Shown here piece after piece: positions 29,316-38,549 of a stretch of DNA of 64,000 nt; positions within the stretch are counted from its first letter, which is position 1; each line of letters begins with the position of its first letter. The position numbers and the translations under genes were made by a program. The stretch is from Devosia sp. (GTDB lineage Bacteria; Pseudomonadota; Alphaproteobacteria; Rhizobiales; Devosiaceae). The DNA is taken from contig NZ_CP075529.1 in assembly GCF_025809055.1 (NCBI RefSeq), positions 2,529,501-2,593,500 on the forward strand, in the 5' to 3' direction. Below the pieces are notes generated by a model. The model ran no database searches. It was given only the letters and a program-made list of their open reading frames with translations, and was not told the DNA's origin.

Positions 29316-29432
29316 GGCGTTTGCCGGGAACAGCGACCTCGGCTCCATCGCCCCCTCGCTCCTCTGGGGAGATGGCCGCAAGCCCTCAGCTTTTTGCATA
29401 TTCAACCCGCGCCATCGCGCGCAAATCGCGCA

Positions 29433-29448
29433 CGTTTCACGTGGAACA
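29433..29448. promoter_or_regulatory. parS: parS-like site
   Basis: CGTTTCACGTGGAACA, two mismatches from the consensus TGTTTCACGTGAAACA, just downstream of parB in the holA-parB gap. Confidence 0.6.
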
Positions 29449-29465
29449 GCAGCGCTTACAAAGGC

Positions 29466-30344
29466 TTAGTTCGGCCGACCGGTCAGCCGCTGGCACAGAT
29501 CATCCAGCTGTTCGAGGGTCTTGTAGCGGATTTCGAGCTTGCCGCCGCGGTCGCCATAGTTGAGCGACACGGTGAGGCCCAGGGCGTCGGCAAGCCGCCG
29601 CTCCAGCGCCAGTGTATCGGCATCCCGGCTTGCCGGTTCGGAAGCCGGGCGGCGCTTCGGCACGTCGCGCTGCTGGCTCAGGGCCTCGGCTTCGCGCACC
29701 GAAAGGCCGCGATCGACAATCTGCCGCGCCAGACCCGCAGGGTCCTCGACGGTAATCAGGGTGCGGGCATGGCCGGCGGTCAGGGTACCGCTAGCTACCA
29801 TGCCGCGCACGTCTTCCGGCAGTTTCAACAGGCGCAAGGTATTGGCGACATGCGAACGGCTCTTGCCGATGACCTGCGCCAGGTCCTGCTGGGTATAATC
29901 GAACTGCTCGATCAGCTGACCATAGCCAAGCGCCTCTTCGAGCGGATTGAGATCGGCGCGCTGCACGTTCTCGATAATCGCGAGCTCGAGCGCTTCCTTG
30001 TCATCGACATCGCGCACGATGACCGGCACATCATGCAGGCCCGCCTTCTGCGCAGCCCGCCAGCGCCGCTCTCCGGCGATAAGCTCGAAGATATTGGGGT
30101 CGTCAGTCGGCCGCACCAACAGCGGCGACATGACGCCCTTTTCGCGGATCGAATTGGTCAGCTCTTCGAGCTGGTCGGCATCAAAGGTCCGGCGCGGGTT
30201 GGCCCGGTTGGCGATGATGAAATCGACCGGCAGCCGCTTGCCGCTGGCCCCCGATTCGGTGACGCGAGCGCCCTCCATGGCCGCCATGTCGCCGATCAGC
30301 GCCGCAAGGCCCCGTCCCAATCGCGTTGGTTTGTCGGTCATCAT
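29466..30344 (-). CDS. parB: Chromosome partitioning protein ParB
   Basis: A 292-residue CTP-dependent centromere-binding protein. The N-terminal LGRGLAALIG segment contacts ParA; the CTP/arginine patch is GERRWRAAQKAG near residue 93; the HTH is TQQDLAQVIGKSRSHVANTL near 150-170; a C-terminal dimerisation part follows. It lies directly downstream of parA (6 nt apart) within a field of parS-like sites. ATG 30341 is an alternative start. Confidence 0.97.
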   Translation of the reverse strand: MMTDKPTRLGRGLAALIGDMAAMEGARVTESGASGKRLPVDFIIANRANPRRTFDADQLEELTNSIREKGVMSPLLVRPTDDPNIFELIAGERRWRAAQKAGLHDVPVIVRDVDDKEALELAIIENVQRADLNPLEEALGYGQLIEQFDYTQQDLAQVIGKSRSHVANTLRLLKLPEDVRGMVASGTLTAGHARTLITVEDPAGLARQIVDRGLSVREAEALSQQRDVPKRRPASEPASRDADTLALERRLADALGLTVSLNYGDRGGKLEIRYKTLEQLDDLCQRLTGRPN

Positions 30345-30350
30345 CGGCTC

Positions 30351-31151
30351 CTAGGCTGCGTTCAGCCGCCGCTCGCGGCGAATCACTTCGGTCGCCAGCC
30401 GCAGATAGGCCTGGCTGCCGGCACATTTGAGATCATAAAGCAGAGCCGGCTTGCCGTAGGACGGCGCCTCGCTCAGCCGCACATTGCGGGGAATGACCGT
30501 ATCATAGACCAGGTCCCCCATTTCGCTGCGCACGTCGTTAAGGACCTGCTCGCTGAGATTGTTGCGCTTGTCGAACATGGTCATCACCACGCCCTGGATG
30601 GAAAGGCGCGGATTGAGCGTCGAGCGGATCTGCTCGATCGTCTGCAACAGCTGGCTGAGCCCTTCCAGCGCGAAGAATTCGCATTGCAGCGGCACGAGCA
30701 CGGCGTCGGCAGCGACAAGCGAATTGATCGTCAGCAGGTTCAATGAGGGCGGGCAGTCGATGAGAATATAGCTGACCGGCTGCTCATTGATGCGCAGCCC
30801 ATGTAAGTCTTTGAAGGCATTGCGCAATTTAAAGGCACGATCGGCCTGGTCGGCAATGGTGAGCTCGACGCCGAGCAGGTCCATTGTCGAGGGCACGATG
30901 GCGACATTGGGCACGCTGGTCATGATTGCCGCTTGCGGCACGCTCGCCTCGCCCACCAGCACATCATAGGCGGAGACGGCGCGGTCGGTGCGCGAAATGC
31001 CAAGGCCCGTCGAGGCATTGCCCTGCGGATCGAGGTCAACGATCAGCACCCGCTCGCCGATTGCCGCAAGCGCCGTTGCCAGGTTGATCGCCGTCGTGGT
31101 CTTGCCGACGCCGCCCTTCTGATTGGCCAAAGTCAGTATCCGGGGTGCCAA
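30351..31151 (-). CDS. parA: Chromosome partitioning protein ParA
   Basis: A 266-residue ParA/Soj ATPase. The deviant Walker A KGGVGKTTTA is at residues 12-21, and DLDPQGNASTGLG and ILIDCPPSLNLLT provide the A' and B motifs. It moves ParB-parS complexes apart after replication. The start is TTG (31149-31151), supported by GGAGG 5 nt upstream. It follows rsmG by 18 nt, so rsmG-parA-parB are probably one operon. Confidence 0.97.
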   Translation of the reverse strand: MAPRILTLANQKGGVGKTTTAINLATALAAIGERVLIVDLDPQGNASTGLGISRTDRAVSAYDVLVGEASVPQAAIMTSVPNVAIVPSTMDLLGVELTIADQADRAFKLRNAFKDLHGLRINEQPVSYILIDCPPSLNLLTINSLVAADAVLVPLQCEFFALEGLSQLLQTIEQIRSTLNPRLSIQGVVMTMFDKRNNLSEQVLNDVRSEMGDLVYDTVIPRNVRLSEAPSYGKPALLYDLKCAGSQAYLRLATEVIRRERRLNAA

Positions 31152-31169
31152 ACTGGCCTCCGTGTGCCG

Positions 31170-31820
31170 CTAACGTGTTGATTTTCCTTGCAGGTTCCTG
31201 ATGGTCAGGATAACGCCGCCCGGATCGGTATCGCTAGACTTTGTTAACACATCGTGGTGCCAGTGCGCACCCGATTCCGTCAGCTCTTCAACATGTTCCC
31301 GCCCCTTGTGCAGGATGGCGCGGGTTTGCGGGCCAAAAAACGGCGCCATCCAGGTACACAATTGACTCATCGAGGCTAAAGCGCGCGAGGTGATGACGTC
31401 CGGCACACCTGTTTCACGTGAATCAATTTGCTCGCTCCGCCGCCCGATGACGGTGACATCGAGGTCGAGTTCACGCGCCACTGTCCGCAAAAAGCTGACC
31501 TTGCGCGCCACCGGCTCAACCAGCACGAACCGCCGCGCCCTGCCCTTGCTGGCAATGGCCAGCGGCAGCGCCGGAAATCCGCCGCCACTCCCCAGATCCA
31601 GGAACAGCGCATCTTCCGGCGTCAGCTCCGGCAGAACCTGGAGGCTGTCGGCAAAGTGGCGGGTCCAGATCTGGCCCAGTGTTTCACGTGAAACCAGATT
31701 CTGCACCGCCTGCCATTTGGTCAGCAGTTTGGCATAGGATTCCAGATCATGGAGGACCGCATCCTGCGGCCGGACAAAATGCGCCGCATAGCGCGCCGCC
31801 GCATCCCGCTCTTCCATCAA
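31170..31820 (-). CDS. rsmG: 16S rRNA (guanine527-N7)-methyltransferase RsmG
   Basis: A 216-residue SAM methyltransferase. The SAM motif is LFLDLGSGGGFPALPLAI and the R-A-L-A-S-M-S-Q-L segment is family-typical. Its start overlaps the end of mnmG by 4 nt. Two parS-like sites lie inside the coding sequence (31410 and 31680), as in some other alphaproteobacteria where parS is embedded in this region. Confidence 0.95.
   Translation of the reverse strand: MMEERDAAARYAAHFVRPQDAVLHDLESYAKLLTKWQAVQNLVSRETLGQIWTRHFADSLQVLPELTPEDALFLDLGSGGGFPALPLAIASKGRARRFVLVEPVARKVSFLRTVARELDLDVTVIGRRSEQIDSRETGVPDVITSRALASMSQLCTWMAPFFGPQTRAILHKGREHVEELTESGAHWHHDVLTKSSDTDPGGVILTIRNLQGKSTR
31410..31425. promoter_or_regulatory. 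parS: parS-like site within rsmG
   Basis: TGTTTCACGTGAATCA, one mismatch from consensus. Confidence 0.8.
31680..31695. promoter_or_regulatory. parS: parS site within rsmG, best match
   Basis: TGTTTCACGTGAAACC, one terminal mismatch from the consensus 16-mer; the best match in the window. Confidence 0.85.
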
Positions 31821-33679
31821 CCGGCCTTGCGCAGATTGCCGCGACGCAAAACCGCCAGCAGCAGGGTGATGGCGGCCGGCGTCATGCCGTCAATGGCCTG
31901 GGCCTGGGCAATGGTCTGCGGCCGCAACTGCGCCAGCTTCTGGCGCAGTTCCTTGGAGAGGCCAGCAATGCCATCGAAATCGAGATCGTCGGGAATCGCC
32001 CTCTGTTCATCGCGCCGCATAGCCTCGATGTCGGCCTTCTGCCGATCGAGATAAACGGCATATTGCGCGTCGATCCCGACTTGTTCGAGCACGGCGGCAT
32101 CCATCGCGGCAATTTCGGGCCAAAGGCGCGCGAGGTTCGCGGGCTCCATATCGGGATAGGACAGAAGCTCGAAGGCCGACCGCCGCTTGCCGTCTTCATT
32201 GACCGCCAACCCAACTTTGCGCGCCTCGCTGGGCGATGCGGTCAAGCCATCCAGCAGTTTGCGCCCCGATGACAGCGCCGCAATCCGCTGCTCGAAAACC
32301 GCGGCGCGCTCGGGCCTGACCAGCCCACGCGCCATACCCAGCGGTGTCAGGCGCTGATCAGCATTGTCGGCGCGCAGATGCAGGCGGAACTCGGCGCGCG
32401 AGGTAAACATACGGTAGGGTTCGCTGACGCCGCGCGTCACGAGGTCATCCACCATCACGCCGAGATAGCTCTCGGTGCGCGAGAGGATGAGGGGCGCTTC
32501 ACCCCTTGTCGCCAGCGCCGCATTGGCACCGGCAAGCAGGCCCTGCGCCCCGGCCTCTTCATAGCCGGTCGTGCCATTGATCTGGCCGGCCAGGTAAAGC
32601 CCGGGTTGGCGCTTCACCTCCAGAGTCGGCCGCAACTCGCGCGGATCGACATAATCATATTCAATAGCATAGCCGGGCCTGATGATCTCGACGCGCTCAA
32701 GCCCGGGCATTGAGCGCAGGAACGCCTCCTGCACCTCTGCCGGCAAAGATGTCGAAAGCCCATTGGGATAGACCGTGTGGTCATCAAGTCCCTCTGGTTC
32801 CAGAAAAATCTGGTGACTATCACGATCGGCAAAGCGCACGATCTTGTCTTCGATGGACGGGCAATAGCGTGGGCCGCGCGACTTGATACGGCCCGAATAC
32901 ATGGCGGATCGATGCAGGTTTTCCGCAATGATGCGGTGCGTATCGGCCGTGGTACGGGTGATGAAACAGGATATCTGTGGCGTGGTGATGGCGCTGGTCA
33001 GCGCCGAAAAAGCCTCGGGTGGATCATCGCCGCGCTGCTCTTCGAGCACCGTATAGTCGATGGTCCGGCCATCGAGACGGGCAGGCGTGCCGGTCTTGAG
33101 GCGGCCCAATTGCAGGCCGAGCCCTTCGAGACGATCCGATAGGCCCAGAACCGGCTTTTCGCCCAGCCGGCCAGCCGGTGTCGTTTCTTCGCCGCGATGG
33201 ATCAGCCCGCGCAGGAAAGTACCGGTGGTGAGGACTACGGCGCGTGTCGACAATCGGCGGCCGTCCAGCAGCACCACGCCGGAAACCTTGCCATCGGTCA
33301 CGACAAGATCGTCGACTTCGCCCTCGATCACATCGAGATTGGGCTGCGCCGAAATAGCCGCCTGCATGGCCTGACGATAGAGCTTGCGATCGGCCTGGGC
33401 CCGGGGGCCACGCACCGCAGGCCCTTTGCGCCGGTTGAGCAAGCGGAACTGGATTCCCGCCTGGTCGGCGACACGGCCCATCAACCCGTCCAGTGCATCG
33501 ATCTCGCGGACCAGGTGGCCCTTGCCGAGGCCGCCGATTGCCGGATTGCAACTCATCTCGCCAATAGTGGCGAAGCGGTGCGTCACCAGAGCCGTCGGCA
33601 CGCCGAGACGAGCCGCTGCGGCTGCAGCTTCCGTACCGGCATGACCGCCGCCAACAATGATGACTGCGTAGTCGCTCAT
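31817..33679 (-). CDS. mnmG: tRNA uridine-5-carboxymethylaminomethyl enzyme MnmG
   Basis: A 620-residue FAD enzyme that, with MnmE, modifies wobble U34. The FAD site is IIVGGGHAGTEAAAAAARLG at residues 7-26, and IGEMSCNPAIGGLGKGHLVRE is the classic GidA signature. Start ATG 33679 was chosen; upstream in-frame sequence contains a parS site and does not look coding. mnmE lies directly upstream. Confidence 0.97.
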   Translation of the reverse strand: MSDYAVIIVGGGHAGTEAAAAAARLGVPTALVTHRFATIGEMSCNPAIGGLGKGHLVREIDALDGLMGRVADQAGIQFRLLNRRKGPAVRGPRAQADRKLYRQAMQAAISAQPNLDVIEGEVDDLVVTDGKVSGVVLLDGRRLSTRAVVLTTGTFLRGLIHRGEETTPAGRLGEKPVLGLSDRLEGLGLQLGRLKTGTPARLDGRTIDYTVLEEQRGDDPPEAFSALTSAITTPQISCFITRTTADTHRIIAENLHRSAMYSGRIKSRGPRYCPSIEDKIVRFADRDSHQIFLEPEGLDDHTVYPNGLSTSLPAEVQEAFLRSMPGLERVEIIRPGYAIEYDYVDPRELRPTLEVKRQPGLYLAGQINGTTGYEEAGAQGLLAGANAALATRGEAPLILSRTESYLGVMVDDLVTRGVSEPYRMFTSRAEFRLHLRADNADQRLTPLGMARGLVRPERAAVFEQRIAALSSGRKLLDGLTASPSEARKVGLAVNEDGKRRSAFELLSYPDMEPANLARLWPEIAAMDAAVLEQVGIDAQYAVYLDRQKADIEAMRRDEQRAIPDDLDFDGIAGLSKELRQKLAQLRPQTIAQAQAIDGMTPAAITLLLAVLRRGNLRKAG

Positions 33680-33712
33680 GGTTTGATCTCCAGGGCGCCT
33701 GACATAGGCCAA

Positions 33713-33728
33713 TGTTTCACGTGAATCA
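33713..33728. promoter_or_regulatory. parS: parS-like site upstream of mnmG
   Basis: TGTTTCACGTGAATCA, one mismatch from consensus, 34 nt from the mnmG start. Confidence 0.8.
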
Positions 33729-33759
33729 ATTGCCGTGCGCTGAACGCGCTGGGCCCACA

Positions 33760-33775
33760 TGTTTCACGTGAATCA
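33760..33775. promoter_or_regulatory. parS: parS-like site at the mnmE stop
   Basis: A second TGTTTCACGTGAATCA, overlapping the end of mnmE. It is 47 bp from the previous site. Confidence 0.8.
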
Positions 33776-35068
33776 TTTTCCGATGCAGAAACTCGAAAAC
33801 AGCCTGTCCAGTACCTGCTCGGCATCCAGCGAACCAATCATGCGTTCGAGCGCTGCCGACGCAGACCGCAGTGCCTCTGCTGCCAGCTCCCAGTCGTTCC
33901 AATGCCGGGTGGCATCCTCGAGGGCATCAATGGCTGCCGAGAGCGCGTTCCGGTCGCGCGCATGACTGACGAGGCTCGGTTCCTGCCCGGTCAGTTGCTC
34001 GCCCAATTCCTGCAGCTTTTCGAGCAGACTTGGCAATCCCGCGCCGGTTTCTGACGATACGGCTGTTGCGCCCGCCGCGGCCGATTTGAGATCGGTCTTG
34101 GTATGGACCGTCAGGACCTGGCCCGTCATTTCGGGCTTCGGCACGTCTGCCTGGTCCGGCGCCACCAGCCACAGAACGATATCGGCGGTCTCAATGGCAT
34201 TGGCGGCGCGGCGCACGCCCTCCGCTTCCGCCTTGCTTTCGGTTTCGCGCAGGCCGGCCAGATCGAGCAGCAGGAACAATTGCCCACCGATATCGAGTGG
34301 CACTTCGCGGACATCGCGGGTTGTGCCCGCTTCGTCCGAGACAATCGCCACATCTGAGCGCGACAGGGCGTTGATTAGGCTGGATTTGCCGGCATTGGGC
34401 GCACCGGCCACGGCGACCCTTATGCCTTCACGCACCACGCGGCCGGAATCGACAGAGGAAAGAGCCTTGGCAATGCTGGCTTTCAAGGCACCGAGAGTGT
34501 CGTGCCATTCTGCCGGCAGGCCTTCGGAGACATCGCCTTCATCGGAGAAATCGAGTCGCGCTTCGATTTCGGCGCGCAGGTCGAGCAGGGTGTCGCGCCA
34601 GGCCATGACTGCCCGGGTCAGCGCTCCGTCATACCGGGCCAGTGCCTGCTGCCGCTGCTTTTCAGTGTCGGCATTGATGAGGTCGCCAAGCCCCTCAACC
34701 TCGAGCATGTCGAGCTTGCCGTTTTCGAAGGCGCGGCGGGTAAATTCGCCAGCTTCAGCCAGGCGAACGTCCAGGCTTGCCAGCACCGCCAGGATGGCCC
34801 GAACCCCGGCATTGGAACCATGGACATGCAATTCGGCGCAGTCTTCGCCGGTAAAGCTGCCCGGCGCCGGGAAATGGACGACCAGGCCTTGATCAAGTGA
34901 CCTGCCGTCATGCCGGATCTGGCGCAGGGCCATGGTGCGGGCGGGCGGCACGGGCGCAGCCAGGGTTTCGAGAACCGCCCTCACCCGAGGCCCGGAAAGC
35001 CGGATCACCGCGACACCGGCCGGCAGGGCGCCGGACGACAGCGCCATGATCGTATCGCCCGTGCGCAT
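33773..35068 (-). CDS. mnmE: tRNA modification GTPase MnmE
   Basis: A 431-residue GTPase, partner of MnmG. The formyl-THF-binding N-terminal domain includes the F-T-G-E-D segment near residue 71; the G domain has GAPNAGKSSLINAL and D-E-A-G-T-T-R-D; the C-terminus ends in the diagnostic FCIGK with the catalytic cysteine. Start ATG 35068 has GGAG 10 nt upstream. It reads in the same direction as rho (20 nt upstream). Confidence 0.97.
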   Translation of the reverse strand: MRTGDTIMALSSGALPAGVAVIRLSGPRVRAVLETLAAPVPPARTMALRQIRHDGRSLDQGLVVHFPAPGSFTGEDCAELHVHGSNAGVRAILAVLASLDVRLAEAGEFTRRAFENGKLDMLEVEGLGDLINADTEKQRQQALARYDGALTRAVMAWRDTLLDLRAEIEARLDFSDEGDVSEGLPAEWHDTLGALKASIAKALSSVDSGRVVREGIRVAVAGAPNAGKSSLINALSRSDVAIVSDEAGTTRDVREVPLDIGGQLFLLLDLAGLRETESKAEAEGVRRAANAIETADIVLWLVAPDQADVPKPEMTGQVLTVHTKTDLKSAAAGATAVSSETGAGLPSLLEKLQELGEQLTGQEPSLVSHARDRNALSAAIDALEDATRHWNDWELAAEALRSASAALERMIGSLDAEQVLDRLFSSFCIGK

Positions 35069-35089
35069 CCATGATGCTCCGGATTGGCC

Positions 35090-36355
35090 TTAAGTATTCA
35101 TGGAATCGAAGAAGTCCGAATTGGTCTTGGTCTGGCGGACCTTGTCCATGAGGAATTCCATGGCGTCGATCGTCCCCATCGGGTTGAGGATGCGGCGCAG
35201 GACATACATCTTCTTGAGGATATCGGGCTCGATGAGCAACTCTTCCTTACGCGTACCGGATTTGGTGATGTCCAGCGCCGGGAAGATGCGCTTGTCGGCG
35301 ACCTTGCGGTCAAGGATGATTTCGGCATTGCCGGTACCCTTGAATTCTTCAAAGATCACTTCATCCATGCGCGAGCCGGTATCGATCAGCGCTGTGGAAA
35401 TAATGGTCAGCGAGCCGCCGTCTTCGATATTGCGGGCGGCGCCGAAGAAGCGCTTGGGGCGCTGCAGGGCATTGGCGTCCACACCGCCGGTCAGCACCTT
35501 GCCCGAGCTCGGAACCACGGTGTTATAGGCGCGGCCCAGGCGGGTAATGGAATCGAGCAGGATGACGACGTCGCGCTTGTGTTCAACCAGGCGCTTGGCC
35601 TTTTCGATGACCATTTCGGTGACCTGGACGTGGCGGCTGGCCGGCTCGTCAAAGGTCGAGGAAATCACCTCGCCGCGCACCGAGCGCTGCATGTCGGTCA
35701 CTTCTTCGGGGCGCTCATCGATCAGGAGCACGATGAGATAACATTCGGGATGATTGGTCGCGATTGATTGTGCAATATTCTGCAACAATACAGTCTTACC
35801 AGTACGTGGAGGCGCAACAATCAGAGCACGCTGCCCCTTGCCCAGAGGCGCCACCAGATCCAGCATCCGCGCCGAACGATCCTTTATCGTGGGATCGGGC
35901 AGTTCCATGCGCAGCCGCTCATCGGGATAGAGCGGGGTCAGGTTGTCGAAATTGACCTTGTGGCGCACCGCCTCGGGGTCTTCGAAATTGATGGTATTGA
36001 CCTTGAGCAGCGCGAAATAGCGCTCGCCTTCCTTGGGAGAGCGGATTTCGCCCTCGACCGTGTCCCCGGTCCGAAGACCAAAACGGCGGATCTGCGAGGG
36101 GCTCACATAGATGTCGTCGGGGCCCGGAAGGTAGTTGGCGTCTGGGGAGCGCAGGAAACCGAAGCCATCGGGGAGCACTTCTACCACGCCTTCACCGACA
36201 ATGGTGATGTCCTGGGCGGCCAGTTCCTTGAGGATGGCAAACATCAATTCCTGTTTGCGCATGGTGGAGGCGTTCTCCACCTCCAGTTCCTCGGCAAACG
36301 CCAAGAGTTCAGCCGGAGATTTGGCCTTGAGCTCGCTGAGCTTGATATTCTGCAT
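35090..36355 (-). CDS. rho: Transcription termination factor Rho
   Basis: A 421-residue hexameric helicase. The N-terminal RNA-binding domain contains LPDGFGFLRSPDANYLPGPDDIYVS; Walker A is APPRTGKTVLL near residue 181, and the Q/R loops and VILLDSITRLGRAYN follow. Length is typical. It heads a leftward series rho-mnmE-mnmG-rsmG-parA-parB that also recurs in other Hyphomicrobiales. Confidence 0.98.
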   Translation of the reverse strand: MQNIKLSELKAKSPAELLAFAEELEVENASTMRKQELMFAILKELAAQDITIVGEGVVEVLPDGFGFLRSPDANYLPGPDDIYVSPSQIRRFGLRTGDTVEGEIRSPKEGERYFALLKVNTINFEDPEAVRHKVNFDNLTPLYPDERLRMELPDPTIKDRSARMLDLVAPLGKGQRALIVAPPRTGKTVLLQNIAQSIATNHPECYLIVLLIDERPEEVTDMQRSVRGEVISSTFDEPASRHVQVTEMVIEKAKRLVEHKRDVVILLDSITRLGRAYNTVVPSSGKVLTGGVDANALQRPKRFFGAARNIEDGGSLTIISTALIDTGSRMDEVIFEEFKGTGNAEIILDRKVADKRIFPALDITKSGTRKEELLIEPDILKKMYVLRRILNPMGTIDAMEFLMDKVRQTKTNSDFFDSMNT

Positions 36356-36527
36356 GTATGCGACGGACCCTTGAGGGATATCGGTAATCTAAAGACGCGT
36401 AACGGGGGGAAATTCGGCATCGCGCAGCAACCGGGCGGTCGCGCAGACAAGGGGATGCCTTGCTTCCATGTAGCGTGATCCGGTTGTGGTTTCAAGGCCG
36501 AAACCGGCGGCCCTCACGGATTCACGT

Positions 36528-36543
36528 GAAACCGCGGCACCTG
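36528..36543. promoter_or_regulatory. parS: Degenerate parS-like site
   Basis: GGATTCACGTGAAACC keeps the TTCACGTGAA core; three mismatches from consensus. Confidence 0.5.
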
Positions 36544-36570
36544 CCGGTCACGCCCTTGCCCGGTTGCCGC

Positions 36571-36648
36571 CACCCCCTTCACCTCCCCCTTGATGGGGGA
36601 GGTAGCGACGCTTGGCCCAAAGGGCCATAGCAAAGCTGGGTGGGGGTG
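36571..36648. repeat. Family D repeat (copy 1)
   Basis: CTCCCCCTTGATGGGGGAGG followed by a GGCCCAAAGGGCC palindrome and a GGTGGGGGTG end. Other copies at 55345, 59869 and 62669. Confidence 0.85.
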
Positions 36649-36731
36649 GTTCAGGCCCGCTCGTACTTCGCTTCCATCACAAGGGCAGAATTCAAAATCG
36701 CCACTTGCGAAGCCGGTTCAAAGGCGAACCT

Positions 36732-37157
36732 CTAAAACGGCCTGACGATCACCATGATAACGATGACGATCATCAGCACCGTTGGCACTTCATTGAGCAT
36801 GCGGAAATATTTCTGCGGCTTGTCATTGCGATCCTGAGCAAAAGCCCGCAGATGCCGGCCATAGAGCCCATGCACGCCCGACAGCGCCAGAACGAAACCA
36901 GCCTTGACCCACGGCCAGATCGACCCCCAGTCGACAATGCCGTGACCCACCATGGCCAGACCGAACACCCAGGTGGCGATCATGGCCGGGGTGGTGATCG
37001 CCCGGAACAGGCGCCGTTCCATGACCTTGAACGTTTCCGACTGCACCGAACCGATCTCGGCGACGCTGTGATAGACGAAAAGCCGCGGCAGATAGAGCAT
37101 GCCCGCCATCCAGGCGATCACCGAAATCACATGCAATGCCTTGAACCATTCGATCAT
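36732..37157 (-). CDS. hemJ: Protoporphyrinogen oxidase HemJ
   Basis: A 141-residue membrane protein with four hydrophobic helices. It begins W-F-K-A-L-H-V-I-S-V-I-A-W-M-A-G-M-L-Y-L-P-R-L-F-V-Y-H, which holds the conserved His and Arg of HemJ (formerly UPF0093). It oxidises protoporphyrinogen IX in heme synthesis and adjoins hemE, another heme gene, with a 10-nt gap. Confidence 0.92.
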   Translation of the reverse strand: MIEWFKALHVISVIAWMAGMLYLPRLFVYHSVAEIGSVQSETFKVMERRLFRAITTPAMIATWVFGLAMVGHGIVDWGSIWPWVKAGFVLALSGVHGLYGRHLRAFAQDRNDKPQKYFRMLNEVPTVLMIVIVIMVIVRPF

Positions 37158-37167
37158 GGCTGTGCTC

Positions 37168-38202
37168 CTAACGGCCCTTGACCAGCTCGATCAGCCTCTC
37201 GACATGGGCGATCGGCGTTTCGGGCACGATACCATGCCCCAGATTGAAAATATGCGGGCGGTCGGACCAGGCTTCGAGTATGGCGCGCACCTGGCTTTCC
37301 ATCGCTTCGCCACCGACAACCAGCCGTAGCGGATCGAGATTGCCCTGCACCGGCAGGTCTGGCGGCAGCTGCGTGCGGATGAATTCGAGCGGCGTCGCAT
37401 AGTCGACGCCCAGCGCATTGATGCCGGTGTCTTCAGCAAAGCGCCGGAGGTTGCCAGCCGCGCCGCGTGGAAAGCCGATCACCGGCGCTCCCGGAACCCG
37501 ATGGCGCAGGCCCTCGACAATGCGGCGGTTGGGTTCGAGCACCTGGCGGGCAAAGGCGGCATCGTCGAGATTGAGCGCCCAGCTTTCAAAGATCTGCACC
37601 ACATCGGCACCGGCCGCCAGCTGCGCCGCCAGATAGTCCACACTGGTCTCGACCAGGATATCGATGAGCCTTTCGAAAGCCGCCGGATGCTGCAGCGCAA
37701 ACCGCCGGGCAATGGCCTGGTCGGGTGAGCCCCGGCCACCCAGCATATAGGTCGCTACCGTCCAGGGCGCGCCGCAGAAGCCGATCAGGGTCTTTTCGGG
37801 CGGCAGGCTGGCACGGAGGCGTCGAACCGTCTCCAGCACCGGTTCCAGATGGCTTAGGGCCCCGCTCCGGTCCAGCCGGTCTATACCCTTCTCGTCCAAA
37901 GCCTCCAGCACCGGCCCTTCCCCGGTCTCGAAGCGCACGGATTGGCCCAGGGCATCGGGAATGACCAGGATGTCGGAGAAGAGGATTGCCGCATCAAGGT
38001 CGAACCGCCGCAGTGGCTGCAGCGTCACCTCGACGGCGAGATCGGGCGTATAGCAGAGCTCGAGGAAATTGCCTGCCGATTTGCGCGTCTCGCGGTACTC
38101 GGGCAGATAGCGGCCGGCCTGGCGCATGATCCAGAGCGGCGGACGCTCCTGGCGCTGGCCCAGCACGGTTGCCAGAAGAGGTTTATGGGGCACGCTAACC
38201 AC
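37168..38202 (-). CDS. hemE: Uroporphyrinogen decarboxylase
   Basis: A 344-residue heme-pathway enzyme converting uroporphyrinogen III to coproporphyrinogen III. The signature PPLWIMRQAGRYLPEYRE is at residues 21-38 and GFCGAPWTVATYMLGG near 140. The start is GTG. In Caulobacter, hemE borders the chromosome origin; here too its upstream side is the oriC-like gap. Confidence 0.97.
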   Translation of the reverse strand: MVSVPHKPLLATVLGQRQERPPLWIMRQAGRYLPEYRETRKSAGNFLELCYTPDLAVEVTLQPLRRFDLDAAILFSDILVIPDALGQSVRFETGEGPVLEALDEKGIDRLDRSGALSHLEPVLETVRRLRASLPPEKTLIGFCGAPWTVATYMLGGRGSPDQAIARRFALQHPAAFERLIDILVETSVDYLAAQLAAGADVVQIFESWALNLDDAAFARQVLEPNRRIVEGLRHRVPGAPVIGFPRGAAGNLRRFAEDTGINALGVDYATPLEFIRTQLPPDLPVQGNLDPLRLVVGGEAMESQVRAILEAWSDRPHIFNLGHGIVPETPIAHVERLIELVKGR

Positions 38203-38334
38203 CGATGACGTCCCTTCCAGACCCTAAAAGAGTCTTTCTTAGCTTCGCTTCTTTATTTGTATGCTGGTGTTTATCCGCAATTCCCGCCCATCCACAATCG
38301 CCATGTCCGGTGACACTTGCGCGCAGCACCAGCG

Positions 38335-38349
38335 TTAACACTCTGTTAA
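38335..38349. promoter_or_regulatory. CtrA-type box 1 in oriC
   Basis: TTAACACTCTGTTAA, an exact TTAA-N7-TTAA as in the Caulobacter CtrA consensus. Confidence 0.7.
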
Positions 38350-38390
38350 CACCACGCGGCGAGGCGTCAGGCACACGCGCTGCCAATTCG

Positions 38391-38405
38391 TTAATGAAAG
38401 GTTAA
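38391..38405. promoter_or_regulatory. CtrA-type box 2 in oriC
   Basis: TTAATGAAAGGTTAA, an exact TTAA-N7-TTAA, 56 bp from box 1. Confidence 0.7.
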
Positions 38406-38534
38406 TCCGGCCTTTGCCGAGTCAACGATTCTTATTGGCCTGTGGATGGCTGCTGGATATCGCCTCACCCCGCTTTTCCGGTTATCCCCAGAGCTGTCCA
38501 TAGGCCCCATTACGGCCCCCTCGGGGCGAGCCTG

Positions 38535-38549
38535 TTAATCTTTCGTTAG
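38535..38549. promoter_or_regulatory. CtrA-type box 3 in oriC
   Basis: TTAATCTTTCGTTAG, TTAA-N7-TTAG, one mismatch in the second half-site. Confidence 0.5.

Larger units (their letters stand above)
36356..36731. other. Gap upstream of rho
   Basis: 376 bp without a gene. It probably contains the rho promoter (not clearly recognisable), a degenerate parS-like site at 36528 and a family D repeat at 36571. Confidence 0.5.
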
